A stretch of 36,460 nucleotides of DNA, taken from contig CAJWWK010000020.1 of assembly GCA_913048295.1 (NCBI GenBank), positions 1 through 36,460 of the forward strand. Direction: 5' to 3'. Shown piece after piece: positions 16,053-23,912 of this stretch (positions are counted from its first letter, which is position 1; each line of letters begins with the position of its first letter). Under the pieces are notes generated by a model that worked only from the letters and a program-made list of their open reading frames with translations, was not told where the DNA came from and did no database searches. The position numbers were made by a program, and so were the translations under genes. The DNA is from an uncultured Dehalococcoidia bacterium. GTDB taxonomy: Bacteria > Chloroflexota > Dehalococcoidia > Lucifugimonadales > Lucifugimonadaceae.

Positions 16053-17189
16053 ATGTCCGGCAAGAAAAGTAAGATACTGGTCAACTACGCCGCCCCCGCC
16101 CGGCGGACACACACGGAATGCGAGACCGCCCGGGGATCAGCCGGAATTATCAACATGAAAAACGCCTGGGCCATACGAATCGCAACCGACGAAGTCTTAA
16201 TTACCTCAGCACAACTGGGAGTTAAGGACATCATTTTCTACGGCGGCCCAGGATCAGCCTTGTTGCCGGGTACGAATGAACCCCACGGCAAAGGTCGAAA
16301 CACATACGACGATTACGCGGCGCTCCGGGAACGGGTCGAATCGTTCGGTCTGAACCTGGTTGCCTGCGAGGGCGGCTTTATTGCAGAACAGAAGTTTCAC
16401 GACATCGCCTTTGGCGGTCCGAAACGTGATGAATTAGTCAAAGAGCTTGCTGGTGAAATCGCCGACATGGGCCGCGCCGGCATTCCGATTCTTGGCTATC
16501 ACTGGATGGTGGCATCGGTCTGGCGCGCGGGTAATACACAAGTCCGTGGAGGCGCTGAAGCCACGCTCTGGGACAGCGATTCACGCGATAAGAAGCCGAT
16601 TCAGCAGATCGGCATTGCCGGCCATTACGATATTTCGCAGGAGAACATGTGGAACTGCCTCGAGTACTGGATCAGGGCAATTACGCCGATAGCTGAAGAA
16701 GCGGGGATTCGATTGGGAATCCACCCCGACGACCCGCCGGTACCGGAACTGGATGGAATACCCCGGCTCCTGGGCAGCTTCGATGCCTACAAACGCCTGG
16801 TATCCATTGTGGACAGCCCGGCAAACGCCATCGAATTTTGCCAGGGCACCTTCTCAGAGATGGCCGATGCCGCGGACGATGGTATTTACGAGATGATCCG
16901 GTACTTCACCGAGCGAAACAAGATCCTGTACGTGCACTTCCGCAACGTGTCAGGAACGATTCCGAAGTTCAATGAAGAGTTCATCAATACGGGATACGTC
17001 GATATGAAGAGGGCCATGGAAACGTACAACGCAGCTGGCTTCGAGGGTGTCTTTATGGACGATCACTGCCCGCTGATCACTGGCGACACCGACTTTCCGG
17101 GCAACTGGGGTGGCTACCGGTCGAGGATCTTCGCCCAGGGCTACATCCAGGCCATGCTTGAAGCCGTTACGGGCGGTCGGGCTGGATAG
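16053..17189 (+). CDS. Mannonate dehydratase (UxuA)-like TIM-barrel protein
   Basis: 378 residues from ATG 16053. The frame opens with TTG 16035/GTG 16038, and a later ATG at 16155 with GGA upstream is also possible. UxuA-type signatures are GIHPDDPPVPELDGIPR, FCQGTF (metal-binding cysteine), LYVHFRNV (metal-binding histidine) and GVFMDDH near the C-terminus. UxuA removes water from D-mannonate to give 2-keto-3-deoxygluconate, using Mn2+. The N-terminal third (GVKDIIFYGGPGSALL) departs from classical UxuA, so another sugar acid may be the substrate. It stands alone on the plus strand between nrdR and the convergent ftsZ, sharing a bidirectional terminator with ftsZ. Confidence 0.8.
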   Translation: MSGKKSKILVNYAAPARRTHTECETARGSAGIINMKNAWAIRIATDEVLITSAQLGVKDIIFYGGPGSALLPGTNEPHGKGRNTYDDYAALRERVESFGLNLVACEGGFIAEQKFHDIAFGGPKRDELVKELAGEIADMGRAGIPILGYHWMVASVWRAGNTQVRGGAEATLWDSDSRDKKPIQQIGIAGHYDISQENMWNCLEYWIRAITPIAEEAGIRLGIHPDDPPVPELDGIPRLLGSFDAYKRLVSIVDSPANAIEFCQGTFSEMADAADDGIYEMIRYFTERNKILYVHFRNVSGTIPKFNEEFINTGYVDMKRAMETYNAAGFEGVFMDDHCPLITGDTDFPGNWGGYRSRIFAQGYIQAMLEAVTGGRAG

Positions 17190-17215
17190 CCCTCACTTGT
17201 AGCTTTTCAACATTT

Positions 17216-17256
17216 AAAAAATTATCCCGAGGGAACTCGATTCCCTCGGGATAATT
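17216..17256 (-). terminator. strong hairpin terminator of the ftsA-ftsZ unit
   Basis: A perfect 16-base stem, arms 17220-17235 and 17241-17256, with loop CTCGA. On the minus strand the stem is followed by a run of T, giving a canonical intrinsic terminator 46 bases after the ftsZ stop. On the plus strand the tail is AATATC, so it would end the plus-strand gene less efficiently. Confidence 0.9.
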
Positions 17257-17301
17257 AATATCGGTACAGAGGTCGGCAGGGCAGTGACGCCGTGGGTTCC
17301 C

Positions 17302-18414
17302 CTAGTCACTCACCGCCAGCTCACGGGCAGTGCGCCTGCGTGCCGAACTGTGGTGCCTGAGGAACGGCGGTAGGTCGAGGGCATCCTCGTCGCCCAGAAC
17401 ATCGCTCAGCGCGGCGTTAACCGCCGCTTCTTTTTCAGCCGACGCCTCCGCACCCGGGAAGCCGGTGGCGATGATCGTCATCTTGACTTCATTCTCCATC
17501 TTGGGATCGGTGACCATTCCGAAGATGATGTTGCAGTCTGGGTCGACCATGTTGGATACGATCTCAGAAGCCTTGTGAACCTCCTGGAGAGTCAGGTCAG
17601 TGCCGCCGGTGACGTTGAATATCACCCCGCGAGCACCCTCGATCGAAACTTCCAGCAGCGGACTGTCAATGGCCGCCTCGGCCGCCATCACGGCCCTGTC
17701 TTCTCCACTGCCGTGACCAATTGCCATCCAGGCCGGTCCGGCGTTCGACATGATCGCCTTCACGTCAGCAAAGTCCAGGTTGATCTCGCCGGGCATCAGG
17801 ATCAACTCCGCGATTGATTGCACGCCCTGCCGCAAAACGTCATCGGCCATGCGGAAGGCCATGTCCATCGACAGGTTTTCGCTCGACATGATCAACAGCC
17901 GGTCATTGGGAATGACGATCAGGGTGTCGACAACTTCAGATAGGGCAGCGATGCCTTCGTCGGCCTGCCTGCGCCGTCGAGACCCTTCGAAGTCGAACGG
18001 CTTGGTCACCACACCGACGGTGAGCGCACCAAGTTCCTGAGCGATTTCGGCCACTACCGGCGATCCGCCCGTACCCGTACCGCCGCCCATGCCAGCAGCG
18101 ATGAATACGAGGTCGGCACCCTCAAGCGCAAGTTTGATCTCGTCTCGGTCCTCTTCGTGGCACTCACGGCCCTTGGCAGGATCTCCACCAACACCAAGCC
18201 CGCGGGCCGTGCGGTCGCCAACGCGTATCCGTATCGGAACGTCAGAACGCGACAGCGCCTGGGCGTCGGTGTTGACTGTGATGTACTCGACTTCGGGAAT
18301 TCGGTCCCGGTACATACGCGAGACTGCGTTCGAGCCGCCGCCGCCAACGCCAACGACCTTGATCGTCGCTGATCCGATGCTTTCTCCTACTGGTGTTTCT
18401 ACCTGGCCGGCCAT
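17302..18414 (-). CDS. ftsZ: Cell division protein FtsZ
   Basis: 370 residues from ATG 18414, with AGGA eight bases upstream; nine earlier codons in frame lack support. FtsZ is the tubulin-like GTPase that forms the division ring. Seen: [10 protein letters not shown] (residues 22-31), the tubulin signature GGGTGTG (about 110-116), RQADEGI and the T7 loop NLDFADV that completes the GTPase site of the next subunit. The short C-terminal peptide [10 protein letters not shown] is the docking site for FtsA and other partners. It is last in the mraZ-rsmH-ftsA-ftsZ group, 166 bases after ftsA, and ends at a strong terminator. Confidence 0.98.
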   Translation of the reverse strand: MAGQVETPVGESIGSATIKVVGVGGGGSNAVSRMYRDRIPEVEYITVNTDAQALSRSDVPIRIRVGDRTARGLGVGGDPAKGRECHEEDRDEIKLALEGADLVFIAAGMGGGTGTGGSPVVAEIAQELGALTVGVVTKPFDFEGSRRRRQADEGIAALSEVVDTLIVIPNDRLLIMSSENLSMDMAFRMADDVLRQGVQSIAELILMPGEINLDFADVKAIMSNAGPAWMAIGHGSGEDRAVMAAEAAIDSPLLEVSIEGARGVIFNVTGGTDLTLQEVHKASEIVSNMVDPDCNIIFGMVTDPKMENEVKMTIIATGFPGAEASAEKEAAVNAALSDVLGDEDALDLPPFLRHHSSARRRTARELAVSD

Positions 18415-18496
18415 TGGTTTTTTCCTTTTGCTGGGGAGCACCCGCCATGCCTCCTTTACAGAGGATTAGTGGACGTCCGCGGATTTTTGGATGTGT

Positions 18497-18516
18497 CGCC
18501 GTTCATTCAAACGGCG
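18497..18516. other. hairpin in ftsA-ftsZ spacer
   Basis: CGCCGTT (18497-18503) and AACGGCG (18510-18516) form a perfect 7-base stem in the 166-base spacer before ftsZ. On the minus strand no T run follows, so it is not an intrinsic terminator. It may affect ftsZ message stability or processing. Confidence 0.3.
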
Positions 18517-18580
18517 TCGTTAATTTTTTAGCGCCCGGAGCCTGAGTTTGTTCTGACATTCCTGCGTTGCTTGCGCAACC

Positions 18581-19879
18581 CTAAACGCCAGCAGTCTCCT
18601 TTTCGCGATCTGATTTTCGATCCCATTCTCGTCTGGGGAGCCAGCCACGGATCGTGGCAAACGCGCCGCTCCGGGAGTTCTGGGTTTCTCCAGATACCGC
18701 GATCCCGTTGCGACGACTAATGTGATTTTCCGAAGGGAGGTTACGCAAACCCCAGAGTGCGATGCCAACCGCAGCTGAATATGACGGGTCGTTTGTGCCT
18801 GCGGGCATGCCATCGAGTCCGCGCGGCGTGGCCAGTCGAACTTTTCGCTGGAAGATGAACTTGGCAATGTTTAGGAAGCCCTCGAGCTTTGCCCCGCCAC
18901 CGGTGAACACAACTCGATCGGTCGGAACGTCCGCAAGGTGCGGCTCTTCAAGCTTGAGCAAAATCATTCGGCACAGTTCCGAAACCCGCTCCTTCAAGAC
19001 CTGGCCGACTTCGCGTTTTGTGATGGCGAGTGGCTGATCCATCGTTGTCGGATGAAGGGTTATCTCATCCGACATACCGGCCAGCTCGGGTGCGGCAGTA
19101 CCGTGCTCGAGCTTGAGCTGCTCGGCCGCATCGAAATCGATTGAGAAGGCGATACTCAAGTCGTTCGAAAACTGGAATCCACCTACAGGGATGACCGCCG
19201 TGTGGATTACCGTGCCGGTGTGATAAACGGCAATGTCTGAGGTCCCACCACCGATGTCGATCAACACGGCCCCGTCTTCTCGCTCGTCAGCCGTAAGCAC
19301 CGCGTCCGCGGTTGCCACCGGCTCGACAACCATTGATGAGATCCGCACTCCAGCATCGGAAACCGCGTTGTGGAGTTTGGTGATTGCCGAAACCGAACCG
19401 GTAATCACATGGCTCTCGACATGGAGTTCGCCTGTGTGCATCCCGAGCGGGTTCCTCACTCCGTGCAACCCATCCAGGGCGTAGCTGCGTGGAATTACAT
19501 GCAGCAGCTTGCGATCGTCGGCAAGGGCAAATTTGCCGGCGGCTTTTTTAGCTGCAGACAGATCGAGGTCCGTCACCGCGCGCATGCCGTCGGCGCGGGG
19601 GACGTTGACCCAGCGGTTTTTAGATTCGACGTGAGTCCCCGTAAGTCCCGCGTAGACCGAGGCGATCTCAACGCCGGCATCCGCGGATGCAATTGCCAGT
19701 GATTCACGTACCGCAGCCGTGACGGCCTGTGAATCGGCCACCAGGCCCTTGCTCATGCCGCTACAGGGAACAAGTCCGATTCCTGCAACTTCCACGCGGT
19801 GATCGGCTCGCCGGCGGGTGATGATCGTGCACACCTTCGTGGTGCCAATATCGATAGCTACTCTGAAATCTTCTTGCAT
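18581..19879 (-). CDS. ftsA: Cell division protein FtsA
   Basis: 432 residues from ATG 19879, with AAGGA eight bases upstream. FtsA is the actin-like ATPase that tethers FtsZ to the membrane. Seen in order: phosphate-1 loop AIDIGTTKVCTII; the FtsA-specific 1C region around AVTAAVRESLAI and VYAGLTGTHVES; phosphate-2 loop LIDIGGGTSDIAVY; adenosine loop VVFTGGGAKLEGF. The C-terminal segment SGAFATIRGWLPRREW has the pattern of the amphipathic membrane-targeting helix. It lies directly between rsmH and ftsZ; the usual ftsW, murG, murC, murB and ftsQ are absent. Confidence 0.97.
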   Translation of the reverse strand: MQEDFRVAIDIGTTKVCTIITRRRADHRVEVAGIGLVPCSGMSKGLVADSQAVTAAVRESLAIASADAGVEIASVYAGLTGTHVESKNRWVNVPRADGMRAVTDLDLSAAKKAAGKFALADDRKLLHVIPRSYALDGLHGVRNPLGMHTGELHVESHVITGSVSAITKLHNAVSDAGVRISSMVVEPVATADAVLTADEREDGAVLIDIGGGTSDIAVYHTGTVIHTAVIPVGGFQFSNDLSIAFSIDFDAAEQLKLEHGTAAPELAGMSDEITLHPTTMDQPLAITKREVGQVLKERVSELCRMILLKLEEPHLADVPTDRVVFTGGGAKLEGFLNIAKFIFQRKVRLATPRGLDGMPAGTNDPSYSAAVGIALWGLRNLPSENHISRRNGIAVSGETQNSRSGAFATIRGWLPRREWDRKSDREKETAGV

Positions 19880-19915
19880 CGGGCGTTCCTTTACGGTCGG
19901 ACAAAGCTGGGTCGA

Positions 19916-19934
19916 TTCGGCCAATTAGGCCGAA
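19916..19934. other. perfect hairpin in rsmH-ftsA spacer
   Basis: TTCGGCC - AATTA - GGCCGAA is a perfect 7-base stem with a 5-base loop, 37-55 bases upstream of the ftsA start. It lies in a 207-base spacer that occupies the place of the missing peptidoglycan genes. No T run follows. Confidence 0.3.
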
Positions 19935-20086
19935 GGGGCGGGACTGGCGGAATTACCGCAGCGGATCAGGTGGTTCGGATCTGGTGCTCGCGTCGGCACC
20001 GGATAGCGCGGCCGGACGCGGTCCGTGAATTCCGATAATCACAGGAGTAACCGGGACGAGGGTCAAGCTCTGTGTGCAGACGACGT

Positions 20087-21022
20087 TCATATCCGCTCTG
20101 CCACCCTCAGCTTGGCGCTCCGTGCACGACTATTGGTCTCGATCTCTGCATCGGTCGGAACTATCGGGCGTCGGGTGATTATTTTTACCGTGGCAAGGTG
20201 GTCGCACACGCATACCGGAGTACCCGGAGGGCAAATGCAATCAGAAGCCTGCTTGCGAATGAAGTTCTTGACGATGCGGTCTTCGAGCGAGTGATATGAA
20301 ATCACCGCGAGCCTGCCACCCTGGCCCAGCAGCGACACCGCCTGCTCAAGTGCGGTTTCAAGTGCCGAGAGTTCGTCGTTAACGGCGATTCGTATCGCCT
20401 GGAACGTTCGAGTAGCCGGGTGAATGCGGCTCCCCCGGCGCGGATTTACCTTCTCGATGAGATCAGCCAGTTCGAGCGATGTGGTGATCGGACGGTTGCG
20501 GACTATCGCCCTGGCAATACGGCGGGCTGCCCGGTCTTCTCCCAGATGAAAGATAACGTCAGCGAGCTCCGACTCTGCATAATCGTTGACGATGTCCGCT
20601 GCGGTAAGTTGCTGGTCAAAGTCGAACCGCATGTCGAGCGGGTCGGCACGGCGGAAGCTGAAACCCCGCGCCTCGCGGTCCAGCTGGAGCGACGATACGC
20701 CAAGATCGAAAAGAACGCCATGCACAGGCACAAACTCGTAGCGGAGCGCAGTGGCGCGAATATCCCGGAAGTTCACGTTTAGCGCAAGAAATGTTTCGCC
20801 CGCGTCGACCAGTCTTTCGGTCGCAACCGAAACTGCCTCCGGGTCTGCGTCAAGGCCAAGCACCTGGCCGCCCGGGTCGGCTGCAGAAAGAATAGATGTC
20901 GAGTGTCCACCCTCGCCCAGGGTCGCATCAATGTACCGTCCACCGGGCTGGACACATAGCGCCTGTAAGACCTCCGGGGTCATTACCGGCGTGTGGTGGA
21001 GTTCGATTCCCATGAGGATCAC
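20087..21022 (-). CDS. rsmH: 16S rRNA (cytosine(1402)-N(4))-methyltransferase RsmH
   Basis: 311 residues. It uses SAM to methylate N4 of C1402 in the P site of 16S rRNA. Seen: HHTPVMTPEVL at the start, SAM-binding IDATLGEGGHSTSIL, VLFDLGVSSLQLD and the late ISYHSLEDRIVKNF, all diagnostic of RsmH (MraW). I take GTG 21022 as the start. GGGGAG lies eight to nine bases upstream, and the GTG overlaps the mraZ TGA (shared GTGA), so the two genes are coupled; ATG 21013 is the alternative. Standard second gene of the dcw cluster. Confidence 0.96.
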   Translation of the reverse strand: MILMGIELHHTPVMTPEVLQALCVQPGGRYIDATLGEGGHSTSILSAADPGGQVLGLDADPEAVSVATERLVDAGETFLALNVNFRDIRATALRYEFVPVHGVLFDLGVSSLQLDREARGFSFRRADPLDMRFDFDQQLTAADIVNDYAESELADVIFHLGEDRAARRIARAIVRNRPITTSLELADLIEKVNPRRGSRIHPATRTFQAIRIAVNDELSALETALEQAVSLLGQGGRLAVISYHSLEDRIVKNFIRKQASDCICPPGTPVCVCDHLATVKIITRRPIVPTDAEIETNSRARSAKLRVAERI

Positions 21023-21507
21023 CCGCCTGTCTCCCCTTCATTTTGCCTTATGACGATCTCCGCCAGCTCCCTGTGAGGGGCCGCATGTGGGGCGCGCTCT
21101 GCGATATCGGTAGCTTCGGTGTCGAGCGTCCGTCGTTCCTCCGACCACGCAACTGTCGACCAGATTTCGATAAACCTGCCTGTACCTACGATGATTACGT
21201 CTTCACCGAGGCCCGCATACTCGCGAAGCTGCGCCGGAATAACGACCCGACCGCTTCGGTCGAGCGTTCCAACGTAGGCACCCGAAAAAGTGAGTCGGGC
21301 TAGCTTTCGGGCGCTGGAAGCGGTGTTCGGCTGCTGCGAAATGTCGGCTGCCGCCCGTTCCCACTCTTCCGGTGTGTAAACAACGACGCAGTTGTCATAC
21401 GCCCGGCCAAGGACAATGCCGTCGACGAAAGCCATTTTGAAGCGCGCGGGGATTGCGACCCTGCCCTGGGGATCGATTCGGTGCTCGTATTCGCCAGCAA
21501 AAATCAC
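21019..21507 (-). CDS. mraZ: Transcriptional regulator MraZ
   Basis: 162 residues. MraZ is the AbrB-fold regulator that heads dcw clusters and represses its own promoter by binding short direct repeats. Two tandem domains each carry the DxxxR motif: HRIDPQGRVAIPARF near the start and LDRSGRVVIPAQLR in the second half. The chosen start is GTG 21507 (protein MIFAGEYEHRID), with AGGG eight bases upstream; a TTG at 21513 would lie too close to that site. It overlaps rsmH by four bases. A pair of spaced G-rich repeats upstream may be its own operator. Confidence 0.95.
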   Translation of the reverse strand: MIFAGEYEHRIDPQGRVAIPARFKMAFVDGIVLGRAYDNCVVVYTPEEWERAAADISQQPNTASSARKLARLTFSGAYVGTLDRSGRVVIPAQLREYAGLGEDVIIVGTGRFIEIWSTVAWSEERRTLDTEATDIAERAPHAAPHRELAEIVIRQNEGETGG

Positions 21508-21551
21508 TTGCAATTCCCTGTACTGGGGAGCGGAGCGCAGTAACGCTTATG

Positions 21552-21566
21552 CCCCTAATCGCCCCA
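21552..21566 (-). promoter_or_regulatory. candidate MraZ box
   Basis: On the minus strand TGGGG - CGATT - AGGGG gives two G-rich pentamers with a 10-base period, 45-60 bases before mraZ. MraZ of Escherichia coli recognises TGGGN repeats separated by five bases, so spacing and sequence fit. Only two copies are seen and the second begins with A rather than T. Confidence 0.45.
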
Positions 21567-21644
21567 ATACGCGACAAAGTGTGCCAGATTGCCACTTCAC
21601 GCGACAATACAATCCGAACGCGTTTTCGGCGCTATTTACACATG

Positions 21645-21769
21645 ACGAACGTACTCTGAAGCGTGCTAGCATCTCGATATTCGAGTTCGTACCTTCGTAC
21701 TCTTACTTTGATCCCAGTTGGATAGTACGTTCGTACTTAACAGAATCGGCAAGATAATCGGGTTCGTAT
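21645..21769. repeat. cluster of GTTCGTAC-type motifs in mraZ-mogA intergenic region
   Basis: In 125 bases there are four direct TTCGTA cores at 21686, 21694, 21730 and 21763. The third is embedded in AGTACG-TT-CGTACT (21724-21737, perfect arms). An inverted 11-base copy ACGAACGTACT lies at 21645-21655 against AGTACGTTCGT at 21724-21734. The region is the divergent promoter area of mraZ and the mogA-like gene. Together with the MraZ box it accounts for most of the 302 bases without a gene (21508-21809). Confidence 0.6.
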
Positions 21770-21809
21770 TTCTTGCGGATTTCCGAGTACATCGGTAACA
21801 GGAGTTGAC

Positions 21810-22304
21810 GTGGCAATCAGCTATGCGGTGCTGACGAGCAGCGATACAGGATCGGCCGGGAAACGGGTCGATTCAAGTGGCGATGCCGTTGTCGAAATCT
21901 TGGAAAGAGCAGGGCATACTCTGGTCGAGCGCGTCATCCTCCCCGACGATTTTGACCGACTGTCTGAGCAGATCACGACGTGGTGCGACGCGGGCAACGT
22001 CGACCTGGTCGTGACCACCGGCGGGACAGGCCTGTCTTCACGTGACGTCATGCCGGAAGTTACACGCGGGTTGATCGACCTTGAAATTCCCGGGATGGCC
22101 GAAGTAATGAGGGCCGAGTCGCTAAAAGCCACGCGCATGGCAATGATCTCCAGGGCTGTGGTCGGCGCCAGGAGTGCGACACTGATAATCAACCTGCCCG
22201 GCAGTACCGGCGGGGTCAGGGACAACCTTCAAGTGGTGCTGTCCGTGATCAATCATGCAGTCGAAGTGCTCCACGATCGGCATACAGGCAGCCACCCGTC
22301 GTAG
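21810..22304 (+). CDS. MogA/MoaB family molybdenum cofactor protein
   Basis: 164 residues from GTG 21810, with AGGAG five to six bases upstream. The MoCF-biosynthesis fold is shown by AVLTSSDTGSAGKRVDSSG at the start, the molybdopterin-binding VTTGGTGLSSRDVMPE and NLPGSTGGVRDNL. MogA adenylylates molybdopterin before molybdate insertion; MoaB is the close homologue, and this short single-domain form cannot be separated from it by eye. It is the first plus-strand gene after the divergent mraZ promoter region, 124 bases before trmD. No other molybdenum cofactor gene is in the window. Confidence 0.9.
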   Translation: MAISYAVLTSSDTGSAGKRVDSSGDAVVEILERAGHTLVERVILPDDFDRLSEQITTWCDAGNVDLVVTTGGTGLSSRDVMPEVTRGLIDLEIPGMAEVMRAESLKATRMAMISRAVVGARSATLIINLPGSTGGVRDNLQVVLSVINHAVEVLHDRHTGSHPS

Positions 22305-22366
22305 AGTAGTAGGTCAACGCGTCCGCCCGTGCCCAAGCATCCGCAGGCGGCCGCACGTACCTCTTT

Positions 22367-22384
22367 CTTCTCACATGTGAAAAG
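22367..22384 (+). promoter_or_regulatory. palindrome upstream of trmD
   Basis: An 18-base inverted repeat with one mismatch (CTTCTCACA / TGTGAAAAG), containing the perfect core TCACATGTGA, lies 45-62 bases before the trmD start. The core resembles sites bound by small dimeric regulators. It is too short and lacks a T run for a terminator. Confidence 0.3.
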
Positions 22385-22428
22385 CAAGAGACCGCCAACG
22401 ACCGTCCATCAGAATCACTCAGTACCCG

Positions 22429-23139
22429 ATGAAACTATCGATAGTCACGCTGTTCCCCGAAATGTTTGAAGGTCCGCTTGACACCAGCATCATTGGACGG
22501 GCCGTTAAATCCGGTCGAGTCGAAATCGATCTCATCCAGCTGCGTGATTTCGCGTTGGACGACCGGGGCACCGTCGACGCGCCACCGTTCGGCGGAGGCG
22601 CCGGCATGGTGCTGCAGGCAGGGCCCCTGGTGAGCGCGGTCGATTCGGTAGCGAAAGCGGCACCCGACTCACCGAATCCCCACGTCATATTGATGTCGGC
22701 CCAGGGCAGTCCTCTCACCCATCGGCGCGCTGCTGAACTGTCTCAGATGGATGCGATAACGCTTGTCTGCGGCCACTATGAAGGCGTTGATGAGCGTTTC
22801 ATCGAAATGCGGATCGACGAAGAGATTTCAATCGGCGATTTTGTGATGACAGGCGGAGAAATTCCCGCGATGGCACTGACAGACGCTGTCGTGAGACTAA
22901 TCCCGGGTGTACTGGGCGACGACGGTTCCTCGGTGCACGACTCGTTTGCACCCGGCACCGATTCGCTGCTCGAAGGTCCGGTCTACACCCGTCCGGCCGA
23001 GTTCGAGGGACTGAACGTACCTGAGGTCCTGCTCAGTGGCGATCATGCAAAGGTTGATGCCTGGAGACGGATGCAGTCGCTCAGACGAACTGAGGAAAGG
23101 CGCCCCGAACTGCTCAGGGACTGGCCGCCAGGGGATTAG
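22429..23139 (+). CDS. trmD: tRNA (guanine(37)-N(1))-methyltransferase TrmD
   Basis: 236 residues. It methylates N1 of G37 next to the anticodon, preventing +1 frameshifting, using SAM bound in a trefoil-knot (SPOUT) fold. Seen: MKLSIVTLFPEMF, the PPFGGGAGMVLQ loop, LVCGHYEGVDERF and the knot motif ISIGDFVMTGGEIPAM. Length is normal. No clear Shine-Dalgarno precedes the ATG. The usual rpsP and rimM partners are absent upstream; a mogA-like gene takes their place, while rplS still follows 228 bases downstream. Confidence 0.97.
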   Translation: MKLSIVTLFPEMFEGPLDTSIIGRAVKSGRVEIDLIQLRDFALDDRGTVDAPPFGGGAGMVLQAGPLVSAVDSVAKAAPDSPNPHVILMSAQGSPLTHRRAAELSQMDAITLVCGHYEGVDERFIEMRIDEEISIGDFVMTGGEIPAMALTDAVVRLIPGVLGDDGSSVHDSFAPGTDSLLEGPVYTRPAEFEGLNVPEVLLSGDHAKVDAWRRMQSLRRTEERRPELLRDWPPGD

Positions 23140-23238
23140 CACGCAATCAAACCGGCCCCGGTCGCCCAGAAACGGTACTGCCGGGAAGTGATGGCTTTTC
23201 CCGCTGTGGCCGACCCGATATATCTGTGTGCGTAATGG

Positions 23239-23266
23239 TTGCTGGTCAGCCCGACCCGGATATACA
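23239..23266 (+). promoter_or_regulatory. candidate rplS promoter
   Basis: TTGCTG (23239-23244) and TATACA (23261-23266) are separated by 16 bases and resemble sigma-70 -35 and -10 elements. Transcription would begin near 23273 and give a leader of about 95 bases before the L19 start. Confidence 0.4.
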
Positions 23267-23327
23267 CTTGTAGTACCGCACCGACACAGATCGGTCGCAC
23301 CCACCCTCATTCACGCATTTACAGATT

Positions 23328-23347
23328 GACGCCCAACGGCGTCTTTT
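23328..23347 (+). terminator. terminator-like hairpin in rplS leader
   Basis: GACGCC - CAAC - GGCGTC followed directly by TTTT, ending 20 bases before the rplS ATG. It has the form of a short intrinsic terminator. Because a promoter candidate lies upstream, it could be an attenuator of the L19 gene; alternatively it ends the trmD message. Confidence 0.5.
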
Positions 23348-23367
23348 CGCGACGAAAGAAATTTGAT

Positions 23368-23721
23368 ATGGACGCCGCATCACTGATCGAGCGAAAGCCG
23401 CTCGACCACATCGATGAATTTCAACCCGGTGACACGGTAATCGTAAACCTGAGAATCGTTGAGGGCGACCGCCGGCGCATCCAGGCTTTCCAGGGCAACG
23501 TAATCTCCGGAAAGCACACCACATCGAGAAATCCCTCACCCGGCGATACTTTCATCGTGCGACGTGTTTCTTACGGAATTGGTGTCGAGCGGATTATCCC
23601 TTTCCATTCGCCAAACTTGGAATCCCTCAAGGTCAGCCGCCGGGGCAAGGTACGGCGATCAAGGCTTTACTACCTGCGCGGTCTCACCGGCAGGAAAGCC
23701 CGCATCAAGGAACGCCGCTAG
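23368..23721 (+). CDS. rplS: 50S ribosomal protein L19
   Basis: 117 residues from ATG 23368 (MDAASLIERKPLDHIDEF); the open frame extends 43 codons upstream without homology. L19 sits at the 30S-50S interface. Family motifs: FQPGDTVIVNLRIVEGDRRR, FQGNVISG, FIVRRVSYGIGVERIIPFHS and the basic C-terminus YYLRGLTGRKARIKERR. It follows trmD, the conserved order, but with a 228-base gap that holds its own candidate promoter and a terminator-like hairpin, and it ends at a strong terminator. Confidence 0.97.
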   Translation: MDAASLIERKPLDHIDEFQPGDTVIVNLRIVEGDRRRIQAFQGNVISGKHTTSRNPSPGDTFIVRRVSYGIGVERIIPFHSPNLESLKVSRRGKVRRSRLYYLRGLTGRKARIKERR

Positions 23722-23745
23722 TATCTACTCGTTCCCGAAATGTTC

Positions 23746-23775
23746 AGCCCTCTCGAATGCGAGAGGGCTTTTTTT
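23746..23775 (+). terminator. intrinsic terminator of rplS
   Basis: AGCCCTCTCG - AATG - CGAGAGGGCT forms a perfect 10-base stem with a 4-base loop, followed by seven T in total. It starts 24 bases after the rplS stop and cleanly separates rplS from priA. Confidence 0.95.
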
Positions 23776-23912
23776 CTGAGCGCAGCCTTTCGCATTATGA
23801 GGGATGACTCGGATAACTTACCCTCTTCACGGACAGGGAACATAATTGGCCCAGGTCCAGACCACACCAGCAGACATCATGCCCGCGCAATAAAAATGTT
23901 CCGGAGTCGAAA

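Noticed and set aside
18497-18529. Plus-strand terminator between ftsA and ftsZ
   Set aside because: The stem is real but the T run begins about eight bases away and no plus-strand gene ends there; genes here are on the minus strand.
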